DNA of 64,000 nt, from assembly GCF_025152745.1 (NCBI RefSeq), contig NZ_CP104040.1, positions 124,001 to 188,000 on the forward strand. The letters are read 5' to 3'. Below are positions 41,734-50,736 of this stretch, piece by piece. Under the pieces are notes generated by a model. That model was not told where the DNA came from. It was given only the letters and a program-made list of their open reading frames with translations, and did not search any database. The first letter of the stretch is position 1. The number at the start of each line of letters is the position of its first letter. The translations under genes and the position numbers were made by a program. The stretch is from Rhizobium sp. WSM4643. Lineage in GTDB: Bacteria; Pseudomonadota; Alphaproteobacteria; Rhizobiales; Rhizobiaceae.

Positions 41734-42207
41734 TTATTCGTCATCCATCAAATGAAACTCCCGTGCCGCCTGAGGGCAGAGAAGCCTGAATTGCTCGATC
41801 AGCGGCGGCATCCCCGAAGCGCACGAAACGTCTGAATTCTCTGGTAATGGGAAAGTGACGCTCACCGGTTTTCCGGCAGAGGGTTCGAAGGAGAGGGTGC
41901 CTTCGCTGCAATTGGCGGTGGAACGGAAAGTGTCTTTCCCATTCTCTTTTGTGTACATCGCCACGCACTGCTTGACGGTAAGTTTGCCGCCATGGGCTGT
42001 TGTCTCCCATCCCGGGTCTCGCTTGCAATATTCCTGGAAGTCGGCGCGAGTGAGCTTGCCTGTGATAACGGCAGTGCTTGAATCGGTGCCGGTCCTGCTG
42101 ACGAGCGTTCCGTTCCATCCAGCACACGAGGCGAGAGGGAAGTCTGCTGCCTGCGCAGCGGATAGGGTAAATGTGAAAAGCGCGATGCTTAAAAGCGATG
42201 TCTTCAT
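41734..42207 (-). CDS. Hypothetical exported protein
   Basis: A 157-aa protein with a signal peptide (MKTSLLSIALFTFTLSAAQA, cut before ADFPL) and six cysteines in the mature part (SCAGW, EYCKRD, KQCVAM, NCSEG, SCASG, LLCPQ), which could form three disulfides in the periplasm. TAG-GAGGATCC precedes ATG 42207. No domain recognised. The composition is less GC-rich than average here. Function unknown. Confidence 0.72.
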   Translation of the reverse strand: MKTSLLSIALFTFTLSAAQAADFPLASCAGWNGTLVSRTGTDSSTAVITGKLTRADFQEYCKRDPGWETTAHGGKLTVKQCVAMYTKENGKDTFRSTANCSEGTLSFEPSAGKPVSVTFPLPENSDVSCASGMPPLIEQFRLLCPQAAREFHLMDDE

Positions 42208-42409
42208 GGATCCTCCTAATCGCTAACCTGTTCTCGTTCGATCGGCATTGGTCGCGCATATGTAGATGAAGGGCAGCCAGCCCCTTGAGTGAAGCAGCTC
42301 TCAAACTGTTGAAGCTTTGCCGGCCGAGTGGCCAAAAGCAGTCTATAGGATGGATTCAGACTTTTAAGAGAGGCTTAAAATATAGATTTTCAGCACGCGA
42401 TTAAAGAAA

Positions 42410-42485
42410 TGGTGCCGCTTGCAGGACTCGAACCTGCGACCCCATCATTACGAATGATGTGCTCTACCACCTGAGCTAAAGCGGC
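42410..42485 (-). tRNA. tRNA-Thr (anticodon CGU)
   Basis: On the minus strand the gene begins GCCGCTTTAGCTCAGGTGG, has an anticodon stem CATCA/TGATG with loop TTCGTAA (anticodon CGT), a T-arm GCAGGTTCGAGTCCTGC and an encoded CCA end. All arms pair. It reads ACG codons. Confidence 0.97.
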
Positions 42486-42607
42486 CCCTCGCGGCCGAAG
42501 CATGCGGCCTGCGATTTGCATGGCGCTGATACAGGCATTGATCGAAGAATTCAAGCACCCTGTCATGGCTTTGGCAAAAAAGAGGGGAGGGGCCAAGAAG
42601 GCGCGCC

Positions 42608-43567
42608 TCAGAGCGACAGCCGGGCGCGCGCCGCCCTGTATTCGGCCTCCAGCCGGTCGACGAGTTTGGCCACCGGCTCGACCGCCTTGATGGCGCTGAT
42701 GCCCTGGCCGCTGCCCCAGATGTCCTTCCAGGCCTTGGCGCCGCCGACAGCCTGCTCGAAATCCATCTTCGACGGATCGGCTAAGGGGAGATTGTCGGGG
42801 TCCATGCCGGCGGCGAGGATCGAGGGCTTCAAATAGTTGCCGTGTATGCCGGTGAAATAGTTGGAATAGACGATATCGCCAGCGGCGCCTTCGACGATCG
42901 CCTGCTTGTAGGCGTCCGCGGCGCGCGCCTCTTGCGTGGCGATGAAGGGCGAGCCGATATAGGCCATGTCGGCGCCCATCGCTTCTGCGGCGAGGATGGC
43001 GCCGCCGGTGGCGATGGCGCCGGCCAGCAGCAGCGGCCCGTCGAACCATTCGCGGATTTCCTGGACAAGGGCAAAAGGAGAAAGCGTGCCGGCATGGCCG
43101 CCGGCGCCGGCGGCAACTGCGATCAACCCGTCGGCTCCCTTGCGGATCGCCGAATGGGCGTGGCGGTTGTTGATGATGTCATGCAGCACAATGCCGCCAT
43201 AGGAGTGCACGGCGGCATTGACCTCGGGCACGGCGCCGAGCGAGGAGATGACGATCGGCACCTTGTATTTGACGCAGAGCGTAAGGTCATGCTCCAGCCG
43301 CTTGTTCGACATATGGACGATCTGGTTGACGGCAAAGGGGGCGGCCGGCCGCTCCGGATGGGCGGCGTCGTGGCGGGCAAGCTCCTCGGTAATCTCGGCC
43401 AGCCATTCGTCGAGCTGGCTTTCCGGCCGGGCGTTCAGTGCCGGAAACGCCCCGACGATGCCTGCCTTGCATTGCGCCAGCGTCAGCGCCGGATGCGAGA
43501 TGATGAACAGCGGCGAGCCGATGACCGGCAGTCTCAATCTGTCCTTCAGGATCGGGGGCAGGGTCAT
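42608..43567 (-). CDS. Nitronate monooxygenase / 2-nitropropane dioxygenase family
   Basis: A 319-aa FMN-dependent TIM-barrel enzyme. RLPVIGSPLFIISHPALTLA and GIVGAFPALNARP at the N-terminus, ICSxLG-like PIVISSLGAVPEVNAAVHSY, GADGLIAVAAGAGGHAGTLS (FMN phosphate loop), and GGAILAAEAMGADMAYIGSP are family features. Members oxidise alkyl nitronates such as propionate-3-nitronate, or act as enoyl reductases. It is a single gene; ATTGACG...CGTCAAT, a palindrome 15-38 bp upstream, is related to the one before fadD and hints at shared control with fatty-acid activation. Confidence 0.92.
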   Translation of the reverse strand: MTLPPILKDRLRLPVIGSPLFIISHPALTLAQCKAGIVGAFPALNARPESQLDEWLAEITEELARHDAAHPERPAAPFAVNQIVHMSNKRLEHDLTLCVKYKVPIVISSLGAVPEVNAAVHSYGGIVLHDIINNRHAHSAIRKGADGLIAVAAGAGGHAGTLSPFALVQEIREWFDGPLLLAGAIATGGAILAAEAMGADMAYIGSPFIATQEARAADAYKQAIVEGAAGDIVYSNYFTGIHGNYLKPSILAAGMDPDNLPLADPSKMDFEQAVGGAKAWKDIWGSGQGISAIKAVEPVAKLVDRLEAEYRAARARLSL

Positions 43568-43581
43568 GGTTCATCGCTTCC

Positions 43582-43605
43582 ATTGACGCTTACGAAAACG
43601 TCAAT
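43582..43605. promoter_or_regulatory. ATTGACG/CGTCAAT inverted repeat before the nitronate monooxygenase gene
   Basis: Arms ATTGACG (43582-43588) and CGTCAAT (43599-43605) flank CTTACGAAAA. The inner TTACG gives extra half-sites. It resembles the fadD palindrome at 7673-7688 in its half-sites but not its spacing. Confidence 0.45.
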
Positions 43606-43855
43606 CTCATAACAGAGTTGAAAAGGCTGTAAAAGAGCGGCTGCCATGCCTTCGTCGATTTCAGCCGGAATATATACGTCCGAGAAAGCTCATATAATAA
43701 GGCCCGCAAGCAGTGAAACCTGCCAACTATCCCCGCCGATCAACTGCGGCCCGCCCTCGCAAGGCTTGCGGTTTGCCGCACTTGCCGCTACCGAATTTTG
43801 ATGGAGAACGGCGGGGATTGCAGTCCGATGCCGAATTCAAGGTGAAGGACTTGAC

Positions 43856-45052
43856 GTGAGCGGATTAGAAACGGCCATCAGAACTGCGCTCGAAAATTCC
43901 GATCGCGATAATCCGGAGGTTCGAGCGAGGATCTATCAGTCGGCCCGCCAGGCGCTGGAAGCCGGCCTGCGCAAGCAGGATATCACCGACACCGAGGTCG
44001 TCGCCCATCACCGCCATCGCCTGGAAAGCACCATCCACGCCATCGAAGGCGAGGAGCGCGAGCGCCTTCACCCCCGCCAGAGGCCGCCTGAAGTGCCCGT
44101 GCCGCCGGTCGTGGAAATGCCGGCGCCGCCGGTTCCGCGCGGTGAAGTGGCCGATATCGACAGCCTTATCGATAGTCCCGTGCCCGCAGGCGAAACCCGC
44201 ACTCCCGAGGTGGCCTTCAGCCGCGGCGACGAGTCCAGCCTCCATGACGTGCATGCCGGCAATGCCGATCACCTGGCTGCCGCCCCCGTCGGCGAGGAGC
44301 GGCTTGCCCGGGGTCAGCGCGCCACCAATATGGATTTCCGCCCGGAGCGGGCGGCAGGCCGCCGCAAGCCGCGCAAGTTTTTTTCGAGGCTGCTCGTCTG
44401 GTGCGTCCTGCTCGCCTTCATCGGCATCGGCGCCTGGTGGGCACATACATCGGGCCTGCTGATGACGGCGGCCGAGCGCGACACCAGCGTTGCCAATCCG
44501 CCGGCAAGCACCCAGCCCGAGGATTTCACCGGCAATGACAACAGCGGGAATGCGGGCTCTCACACCGATGAGCCGGTGACCATCGATCCGCAGAACAGTT
44601 TCTCGGCCGATTGGATCCCGCTGTTCAAGCCTGAGGACGCCGACAAGATTCAAAGCGGCCCGCGGGCCCGCATCGAAAAAATCGACGAGAATGATGGCCC
44701 CGCCGTCCGGCTGATTTCCGAAAGCGGTGCAGCCGATGGCAATGTCTCGATCAGCGTTCCCCCTTCGGTGCTGCAGCAGTTGGCCGGCAAATCCTCGACG
44801 ATCGCGCTGACGCTGCAGTCGACCAGCGACGAGCCGACCCAGGTCACCGTCGAGTGCAATTTCCAGACACTCGGCAATTGCGCCCGCCATCGCTTCAACG
44901 TCACCCGGGAAAAGTCGGATGCGCTGCTGCAGGTGAAGTTCGACCGCTCGCTGGCGCCGAATTCGCCGGGCACGCTGACGATCAACAGCGATCTCGACGG
45001 CAAGGCGCGCGGCATCAACCTCTTCGCCATCCGCATCCTGCCGGGGCAGTAA
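43856..45052 (+). CDS. Conserved hypothetical protein with one transmembrane helix
   Basis: A 398-aa protein. Cytoplasmic N-part (residues 1-180): a helical region (LETAIRTALENSDRDNPEVR, ARIYQSARQALEAGLRKQDI) and a Pro-rich segment (RPPEVPVPPVVEMPAPPVP); one transmembrane helix at about 183-203 (LLVWCVLLAFIGIGAWWAHT); then a periplasmic domain (about 235-398) that looks like a beta-sandwich (IPLFKPEDADKIQSGPRARI, STIALTLQSTSDEPTQVTVE, GINLFAIRILPG). The last domain resembles carbohydrate-binding-like folds in spacing, but no family is assigned. The GTG start at 43856 has GAAGGAC upstream. Probably an envelope protein; function unknown. Confidence 0.8.
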   Translation: MSGLETAIRTALENSDRDNPEVRARIYQSARQALEAGLRKQDITDTEVVAHHRHRLESTIHAIEGEERERLHPRQRPPEVPVPPVVEMPAPPVPRGEVADIDSLIDSPVPAGETRTPEVAFSRGDESSLHDVHAGNADHLAAAPVGEERLARGQRATNMDFRPERAAGRRKPRKFFSRLLVWCVLLAFIGIGAWWAHTSGLLMTAAERDTSVANPPASTQPEDFTGNDNSGNAGSHTDEPVTIDPQNSFSADWIPLFKPEDADKIQSGPRARIEKIDENDGPAVRLISESGAADGNVSISVPPSVLQQLAGKSSTIALTLQSTSDEPTQVTVECNFQTLGNCARHRFNVTREKSDALLQVKFDRSLAPNSPGTLTINSDLDGKARGINLFAIRILPGQ

Positions 45053-45088
45053 GGCGGCCTGCCGTTCAGCCGCCGCTATTTTAGAAGG

Positions 45089-45970
45089 CTATTTCAGGAA
45101 GCCAGCCCCTGAGCCGATGATCTCCTCGTCGACCGTGCCGAGCGCCTGTTTGTCCTTGCCCTTATAATCCATCCTGTTCAGCATGTGGCGGATGAGTTCG
45201 AGGCGCGCCCGCCGCTTGTCATTGCCGTGGATTACCGTCCAGGGCGCGAAATCCGTATGGGTTTCTTTGAGCATCCGGTTGCGCTTGTCGCTGTAATCGT
45301 CCCATTTCGTCAGCGCCGCGATGTCCATCGACGACAGTTTCCAGACCTTCAGCGGATCATGCCGGCGATCGTGGAAACGCTTCAACTGCATCTCGCGGCC
45401 GATATCGAGATAGAATTTGAAGAAGAAGATGCCCTCGTGGGCGATGATCTTTTCGAGCTGCGGCGCCTGTTTGAGGAAATCCTCATATTGCTGCGGCGTG
45501 CAGAAGCCCATGACCGGCTCGACGCCGGCGCGGTTATACCAGGAGCGGTCGAACAGCACGAATTCGCCTGATGTCGGAAACTGCGCGACATAGCGCTGGA
45601 AATACCATTGCCCTTGCTCGCGGTCGGTCGGCTTGGTCAGCGCCACGACCCGCGCCAGGCGTGGGTTCATATTCGCCGAGGAGGCCGAAATCGCGCCGCC
45701 CTTGCCGGCAGCATCCCGCCCTTCGAACAGCGCCATCACCCGCTTGCCGGTTGCCTGCAGCCAGAACTGCACCTTGACCAGTTCGATCTGCAGCTTTTGC
45801 AGCTGCTCCAGATAGTCCTCTTCCTTGAGCTTCTTCTTGTGGGGAAAGTCGCCGGATTCCAGCGCGCGTTCGTCCACCCAGGCCGGCAGGGTGGGATCGT
45901 CGACATCGAAGATGCGCTTCTTTCCGCGGATCTCCAGCTCCACGGCCCTGTTTTCGACCTTCTCGTCCAT
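45089..45970 (-). CDS. ppk2: Polyphosphate kinase 2
   Basis: A 293-aa PPK2-family (class I-like) kinase that uses polyphosphate to phosphorylate nucleoside diphosphates (or the reverse). P-loop [15 protein letters not shown], Walker B-like [20 protein letters not shown], lid [18 protein letters not shown] (approximate), and [20 protein letters not shown] with the substrate Arg residues. ATG 45970 ([10 protein letters not shown]) was chosen because GAGGAGGACC precedes it. It diverges from phoR and lies in the phosphate region, which fits a role in phosphate storage. No Pho box is evident in the short gap. Confidence 0.93.
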   Translation of the reverse strand: MDEKVENRAVELEIRGKKRIFDVDDPTLPAWVDERALESGDFPHKKKLKEEDYLEQLQKLQIELVKVQFWLQATGKRVMALFEGRDAAGKGGAISASSANMNPRLARVVALTKPTDREQGQWYFQRYVAQFPTSGEFVLFDRSWYNRAGVEPVMGFCTPQQYEDFLKQAPQLEKIIAHEGIFFFKFYLDIGREMQLKRFHDRRHDPLKVWKLSSMDIAALTKWDDYSDKRNRMLKETHTDFAPWTVIHGNDKRRARLELIRHMLNRMDYKGKDKQALGTVDEEIIGSGAGFLK

Positions 45971-46116
45971 ATGGTCCTCCTCAGCCTGGTTGTTCTCTTT
46001 CTGCAGGCGAACATAGTTACCGTTGAAAATCAAATCTTTCACGGGCGGCCGATCATTTTTCGTGGGTTTCGGCTGCGGCCTTTCGCTTGAGGTGCGGCCA
46101 CCCGAAAACTTCTGTC

Positions 46117-47436
46117 ATGAATTGCCGCTATCAGGCAGAGTTCATTATAGAGAAAAACGAATCGACGCCGCGAGGGCACTTGCCAGACGAAACTCCGTGG
46201 AGAAAAAGCCTGTTGGCGCGCATAAGGCGCGAACGGCCGGTGCTGCTTGCGGCGATCCTCAGCGCTCTCGCCGCGCTTGCCGCCGGCATGAACAAGTGGG
46301 TTGTGCTTGTCCTGCTGCTTGTGATGATCCTCACCGCGCTTTTCAATGAGGCGCCGGTCATCGAGGCCGAACCGGCCCTGCCGATGGAGATCGAGCCCGA
46401 GGCGCCGCCAAGCCGCTTGCCGGAGGTTTCCGCCACGCTCTCCGGCCTCGATATCCCGGTCATGGTGTTGTCGGACGACGCCTCGGTGCTCTTCCAGAAC
46501 CGCGCTGCCGAGAAAGCTTTTGGCGAAGTGGCGCTCGGCGCCCATATATCGGCCCGTATGCGCTCGCCCGGCGTTCTCGACATGGTGCGCGAAACCATCG
46601 CCACCAACGCGCCGAACCAGATAGAGCATGCCGAGCGGCTGCCCTCCGAGCGCGTCTATATCGTCCGCAGCGCGCCCATAGAATTCGCGGCCGATGACGG
46701 CCCGCGTGAGCGCTATTTCATCCTCTCCTTCCGCGATATATCGGAGGTCCGCCGCATCGATCGCATGCGGTCGGATTTCGTCGCCAATGCCAGCCACGAG
46801 CTGCGCACGCCGCTTGCCTCGCTGCGCGGCTTCATCGAAACCATCCAGGGGCCGCGAAGAAACGATCTGAAGGCGCAGGCGCGTTTTCTCAACATCATGC
46901 TCGACCAGACGACGCGCATGAGCCGGTTGGTCGACGACCTGCTGTCGCTCTCCCGCCTGGAGCTGAAATCGCACATCGCCCCGGATGAGAAGGTCGATCT
47001 GGTGCCGCTGCTCGGCCATGTCAGAGATGCGCTGGTGCCGCTGGCAAAGGATGTCGGCGTCGTCATCAACCTGCATCTGCCCGACGGCAAGGTCGAGGTG
47101 CTCGGAGACCGCGACGAGCTTGTCCAAGTCTTCGAGAACCTGATGGAAAACGCCTGCAAATACGGCCAGGAGGGCGAGGTCGTCGATGTCTGGCTGAAGA
47201 ACGGCACCGGCCAGCCGGTCGAGGTCAGCATCGTCGACAAGGGCCCAGGCATTCCGGCCGAGCATGTGCCGCGCCTGACGGAGCGCTTCTATCGCGTCAG
47301 CATCGAGGACAGCCGCTCGAAAAAGGGCACCGGCCTCGGCCTTGCCATCGTCAAACACATCCTCACCCGCCACCGGGCACGGCTGATCGTCAAGTCGGAA
47401 GTCGGCAAGGGCACCGATTTTACGGTGCGGTTCTGA
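46117..47436 (+). CDS. phoR: Phosphate regulon sensor histidine kinase PhoR
   Basis: A 439-aa membrane histidine kinase that controls PhoB according to phosphate supply through PstSCAB/PhoU. Two hydrophobic segments near the N-terminus (PVLLAAILSALAALAAGM, WVVLVLLLVMILTALF), a PAS-like domain (about 110-210; DIPVMVLSDDASVLFQNRAA), the DHp H-box DFVANASHELRTPLASLRGF, and ATPase boxes N (ENLMENACKYG), G1 (DKGPGIPAEHV), G2 (KKGTGLGLAIVKH). The start is uncertain: ATG 46117 (MNCRYQAEF) overlaps the word CTGTCAT, and another start at 46087 is open. A repeat block separates it from pstS. Confidence 0.95.
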   Translation: MNCRYQAEFIIEKNESTPRGHLPDETPWRKSLLARIRRERPVLLAAILSALAALAAGMNKWVVLVLLLVMILTALFNEAPVIEAEPALPMEIEPEAPPSRLPEVSATLSGLDIPVMVLSDDASVLFQNRAAEKAFGEVALGAHISARMRSPGVLDMVRETIATNAPNQIEHAERLPSERVYIVRSAPIEFAADDGPRERYFILSFRDISEVRRIDRMRSDFVANASHELRTPLASLRGFIETIQGPRRNDLKAQARFLNIMLDQTTRMSRLVDDLLSLSRLELKSHIAPDEKVDLVPLLGHVRDALVPLAKDVGVVINLHLPDGKVEVLGDRDELVQVFENLMENACKYGQEGEVVDVWLKNGTGQPVEVSIVDKGPGIPAEHVPRLTERFYRVSIEDSRSKKGTGLGLAIVKHILTRHRARLIVKSEVGKGTDFTVRF

Positions 47437-47454
47437 CGCAATGCTCTATGAGAA

Positions 47455-47725
47455 CTGGGCGGGGAACGGAGAGGTCGCGGCATGTCCTCTTCTCCCCTCG
47501 GGGAGAAGGTGCCGGCAGGCGGATGAGGGGGCCGCACGGCAGACCTCTCACGCAATTCACCTATCCCGCCACGCCTGCCCAAGGGCCTTGACGATGGTCG
47601 AGGCGACGCCTGCACGGTTCACGGGTTATTGGAAAGACCGGCTTCGCCGGCCCCCTCATCCGCCCTACGGGCACCTTCTCCCCGCTGGGGAGAAGAGGGA
47701 ATCGAGATGCCCCCGCCATGTACCT
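47455..47725. repeat. RIME-like composite repeat, intact, between phoR and pstS
   Basis: Left hairpin CTTCTCCCCTCGGGGAGAAG, arm at 47518-47533 (GGCGGATGAGGGGGCC), a middle of about 115 bp including GACGATGGTCGAGGCGACG, ACCGGCTTCGCCGG, inverted arm at 47649-47664 and the right hairpin CTTCTCCCCGCTGGGGAGAAG. Same design as at 17.7, 54.6 and 60.5 kb. Confidence 0.85.
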
Positions 47726-47916
47726 CCGCCGGCCCCAAATCACCGCGGAACAACGTTAATGAAACGGCGGAAGCGGAAAGCCGCCGCCTCACTGCCCGTT
47801 TCTGCTGTGCGGCTGGTTTTTACAACGCGAGGTGGACTGACCACCGAACTTTGCCGGTCGCCCGACATGATCGATCGGTCAATTCAGAATACTGTATTAC
47901 AAATCAACAGCTTAAC

Positions 47917-47934
47917 CTGTCACAAATGTTTCAC
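47917..47934 (+). promoter_or_regulatory. Pho box upstream of pstS
   Basis: CTGTCAC-AAAT-GTTTCAC, two 7-bp PhoB half-sites at the canonical 11-bp spacing. It lies 118 bp before pstS; a promoter -10 would fall near 47945-47965. Confidence 0.85.
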
Positions 47935-47969
47935 GGCTTTGACATAAAAGGACGGTGCATAAAGCGCTA

Positions 47970-48013
47970 AGAGAGTCTCGCCGATGAAAAAAGGCATGCG
48001 AGGGCCTCTCTAA
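47970..48013 (+). promoter_or_regulatory. pstS leader hairpin with a nine-codon frame
   Basis: AGAGAG-CTCGC pairs with GCGAG-CTCTCT around a loop rich in A. The loop and right arm hold ATG AAA AAA GGC ... TAA (47984-48013), a nine-codon frame with only a weak GAGAG ribosome site. It may be a structural leader; translation is doubtful. Confidence 0.4.
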
Positions 48014-48051
48014 GGCCGCACTCACACAAGCCCAAATACCGGGAGATTTAC

Positions 48052-49086
48052 ATGAACACCTTCAAGCTCACCGTTGCCGCGCTCGCTGCAACTGCTGCTT
48101 TCGCTGGCGCTGCCGTCGCCCGCGACCAGATTCAGATCGCTGGTTCGTCCACCGTCCTGCCTTACGCAAAGATCGTTGCCGAGTCCTTCGGCGAAACCTT
48201 CACCAACTTCAAGACGCCGGTCGTTGAATCCGGCGGCACGGGCGCTGGTCTGAAGGAATTCTGCAAGGGTGTTGGTGAAGACACTATCGACATTGCGAAC
48301 GCTTCGCGTCCGATCAACAAGAACGAAGCCGAAGCCTGCAAGGCCGCCGGCGTAACCGACATCCAGGAAGTCAAGATCGGCTACGACGGCATCGTCTTCG
48401 CAACCGACGCTTCCAACCCTGACGTCGCTTATGTTCCCGCCGACATCTACAAGGCCCTCGCAGCCCAGGTCGTCGTTGACGGCAAGCTTGTCGCCAATCC
48501 GTACAAGAAGTGGTCGGAAGTCAACCCGAAGCTTCCGGCTGTTGATATCGCCGTCTACATCCCGGGCGAAAAGCACGGCACCCGCGAAGTCTTCGAACAG
48601 AACGTGCTCGCCGCCGGCTGCAAGGCCTCTGGCGCAATCGACGTCATCGCCAAGGAAATCGCCGACAAGGCTGCCCAGGGCAAGGCCTGCGTCGCAGTCC
48701 GTAAGGACGGCGTTGCAGTCGACATCGACGGCGACTATCCGGAAACCCTCGCACGCATCGCCGCCAACAAGACCGGCGTCGGCGTATTCGGCCTTTCCTT
48801 CTACGAAAACAATGCCGACAAGCTCAAGGTTGCGAGCATGAGCGGTATCGTTCCGTCCACCGAAACGATCGCGAACGGCACCTACCCGGTTTCCCGCCCG
48901 CTGTTCTTCTACGTCAAGAAGGCACATCTCGGCGCCGTTCCTGGCCTGAAGGAATACGTCAACTTCTTCGTATCCGACCAGATGATCGGCCCTGACGGTC
49001 CGCTCGCCGAATACGGCCTCGTTGCCGCTCCGGATGCTGAACGCGACGCCATCCGCAAGGACGTCGAAGCCGGCAAGTCCATGTAA
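48052..49086 (+). CDS. pstS: Phosphate ABC transporter, phosphate-binding protein PstS
   Basis: The periplasmic phosphate receptor of the high-affinity Pst system, 344 aa. Signal peptide MNTFKLTVAALAATAAFAGAA, then IQIAGSSTVLPYAKIVAESF, VVESGGTGAGLKEFCKGVGE and DIANASRPINKNEAEACKAA, the phosphate loops of the family. ATG 48052 has CCGGGAGATTTAC upstream. Codon choice is noticeably uniform (AAG, AAC, GAA, ATC), as in highly expressed genes, unlike the neighbours. A strong hairpin follows the stop at 49094-49124. Confidence 0.97.
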   Translation: MNTFKLTVAALAATAAFAGAAVARDQIQIAGSSTVLPYAKIVAESFGETFTNFKTPVVESGGTGAGLKEFCKGVGEDTIDIANASRPINKNEAEACKAAGVTDIQEVKIGYDGIVFATDASNPDVAYVPADIYKALAAQVVVDGKLVANPYKKWSEVNPKLPAVDIAVYIPGEKHGTREVFEQNVLAAGCKASGAIDVIAKEIADKAAQGKACVAVRKDGVAVDIDGDYPETLARIAANKTGVGVFGLSFYENNADKLKVASMSGIVPSTETIANGTYPVSRPLFFYVKKAHLGAVPGLKEYVNFFVSDQMIGPDGPLAEYGLVAAPDAERDAIRKDVEAGKSM

Positions 49087-49093
49087 TCACTTT

Positions 49094-49124
49094 GCCGGCG
49101 CGGCGCCTTTCAGCCCGCGCCGGC
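49094..49124 (+). promoter_or_regulatory. Hairpin after pstS
   Basis: GCCGGCGCGG and CCGCGCCGGC form a perfect 10-bp stem. It has no T-run, so it likely protects the pstS mRNA 3' end and reduces read-through into pstC. Confidence 0.75.
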
Positions 49125-49254
49125 ATTGTCTATGTCCCTGCGCGCCGGCGGTTCTGGAGCTGCAGGGTTGGAATTCCTTCTCCGTGATTGAAGCCGAAGG
49201 CAGGCTGATGAAGCTGCCGGGCTTTTTGGGGCTATGGGCCTGGGGACGTATCGA

Positions 49255-50736
49255 ATGAGCACATCCATCATACTTTTGTGCCTTGGGGTGATCGGCGCCG
49301 CCGCCTATCTGGTCGCGCGCAGCCGGGCCACGGCGCTTGCCGGAGGCCGATCCTCCGCTTTACATTCACGGCCAGCCTATTACGGCGCCTATGCGGCGAT
49401 CTGGGCGGTTCTTCCCGCCCTCATCGTCCTCTGCCTCTGGCTCTCCATCAGCCCCGGCATCATCCAGTCCTCGGTTCGCGGTGCTTTCCCTGACGACATC
49501 AAGGCGCAAGTCTCGGTCGAGCAGGATCTTGGCTATTCGACGGTGGCGACGGTCGCCCGCGGCCTGACGATGCTGACCTCGGATGAAACTGCTGCGGTCG
49601 GCAACGATCCGGCTGCCCTGCAGGCCAAGCTCCTCGAAAAGGGTGTGCCGCTTGCCAGCCAGCCGCTGCCTTACATGCTCGACGCCGCCAAAAAGCTCAA
49701 TGCCCTGAGCATGACGAGCCGCATCGCCATGACGGCTGTTGTCTTCGCTCTCGCCATTGCTGGCGCCTTCTATGCGCTGCGCTCCATTGCTCCGCGCTTC
49801 CGCGCCCGCAACCGGGTCGAGCGCGTCATGCTCTGGGGCCTGCTGCTCGCCTCCTCGATCGCCATTCTGACGACGATCGGCATCGTGTTCTCCATGCTGT
49901 CGGAAGCCGCCCGCTTCTTTGCCGCCGTCCCCGCCATGGATTTCTTCTTCGGCACCGTCTGGGATCCGCGCTTTGCCGGCGCCGGCAGCTCGTCCTTCGG
50001 TCAGTTCGGCCTCATCCCGCTGCTGCTCGGAACGATCTATATTGGCCTGGTCGCCATGCTGGTCGCCGTGCCGGTCGGCCTCTTCGCCGCCATCTACATG
50101 GCCGAATACGCCTCGCCGAAGTTGCGCGGGGTCGCCAAGCCGCTGCTTGAAGTGCTCGCCGGCATTCCGACGATCGTCTATGGCTTCTTCGCGCTCGTCA
50201 CCGTCGGTCCGTTCCTGCGCGATTTCTCCGCCCAGATTAGCGGCCTTCTGTCCGGCAATTACAGCAATTTCATCCAGGCGCAGAGCGTTCTGACGGCCGG
50301 CATCGTCATGGGCATCATGCTGATTCCCTACGTGTCTTCGCTGTCGGACGACATTATCACCGCCGTGCCCCGATCGCTGCGTGACGGTTCGCTCGGTCTT
50401 GGTGCCACACGCTCCGAAACCATCAAGAAAGTGGTCTTGCCCGCAGCCCTCCCCGGCATCGTCGGCGCACTGCTGATGACAGCCTCGCGGGCCATCGGCG
50501 AAACCATGATCGTCGTGCTGGCCGCCGGTGTCGCCGCCCGCATTCAGATCAATCCCTTCGAGCCGATGACGACGGTGACCGTCAAGATCGTCAACCAGCT
50601 GACCGGCGACCTCGAGTTCACCTCGCCGCAGACGCTGGTTGCCTTTGCCCTTGGCATCACGCTGTTCTGCATCACGCTTTGCCTCAATATCTATGCGCTC
50701 TACATCGTGCGCAAATACCGGGAGCAGTACGAATGA
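49255..50736 (+). CDS. pstC: Phosphate ABC transporter permease PstC
   Basis: An inner-membrane permease, 493 aa, longer than the E. coli form (319) because of an N-terminal extension with extra hydrophobic segments and a periplasmic loop, as in other alphaproteobacteria. The conserved permease part starts near residue 260 (GLIPLLLGTIYIGLVAMLVA, AIYMAEYASPKLRGVAKPLL, VPRSLRDGSLGLGATRSETI, ASRAIGETMIVVLAAG). I chose ATG 49255 (MSTSIILL), with GGGGACG upstream. Its stop overlaps the pstA start. Confidence 0.93.
   Translation: MSTSIILLCLGVIGAAAYLVARSRATALAGGRSSALHSRPAYYGAYAAIWAVLPALIVLCLWLSISPGIIQSSVRGAFPDDIKAQVSVEQDLGYSTVATVARGLTMLTSDETAAVGNDPAALQAKLLEKGVPLASQPLPYMLDAAKKLNALSMTSRIAMTAVVFALAIAGAFYALRSIAPRFRARNRVERVMLWGLLLASSIAILTTIGIVFSMLSEAARFFAAVPAMDFFFGTVWDPRFAGAGSSSFGQFGLIPLLLGTIYIGLVAMLVAVPVGLFAAIYMAEYASPKLRGVAKPLLEVLAGIPTIVYGFFALVTVGPFLRDFSAQISGLLSGNYSNFIQAQSVLTAGIVMGIMLIPYVSSLSDDIITAVPRSLRDGSLGLGATRSETIKKVVLPAALPGIVGALLMTASRAIGETMIVVLAAGVAARIQINPFEPMTTVTVKIVNQLTGDLEFTSPQTLVAFALGITLFCITLCLNIYALYIVRKYREQYE

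Noticed and set aside
42410..42485. tRNA-Thr as attachment site of a genomic island
   Set aside because: No integrase gene and no duplicated tRNA 3' end were seen nearby.
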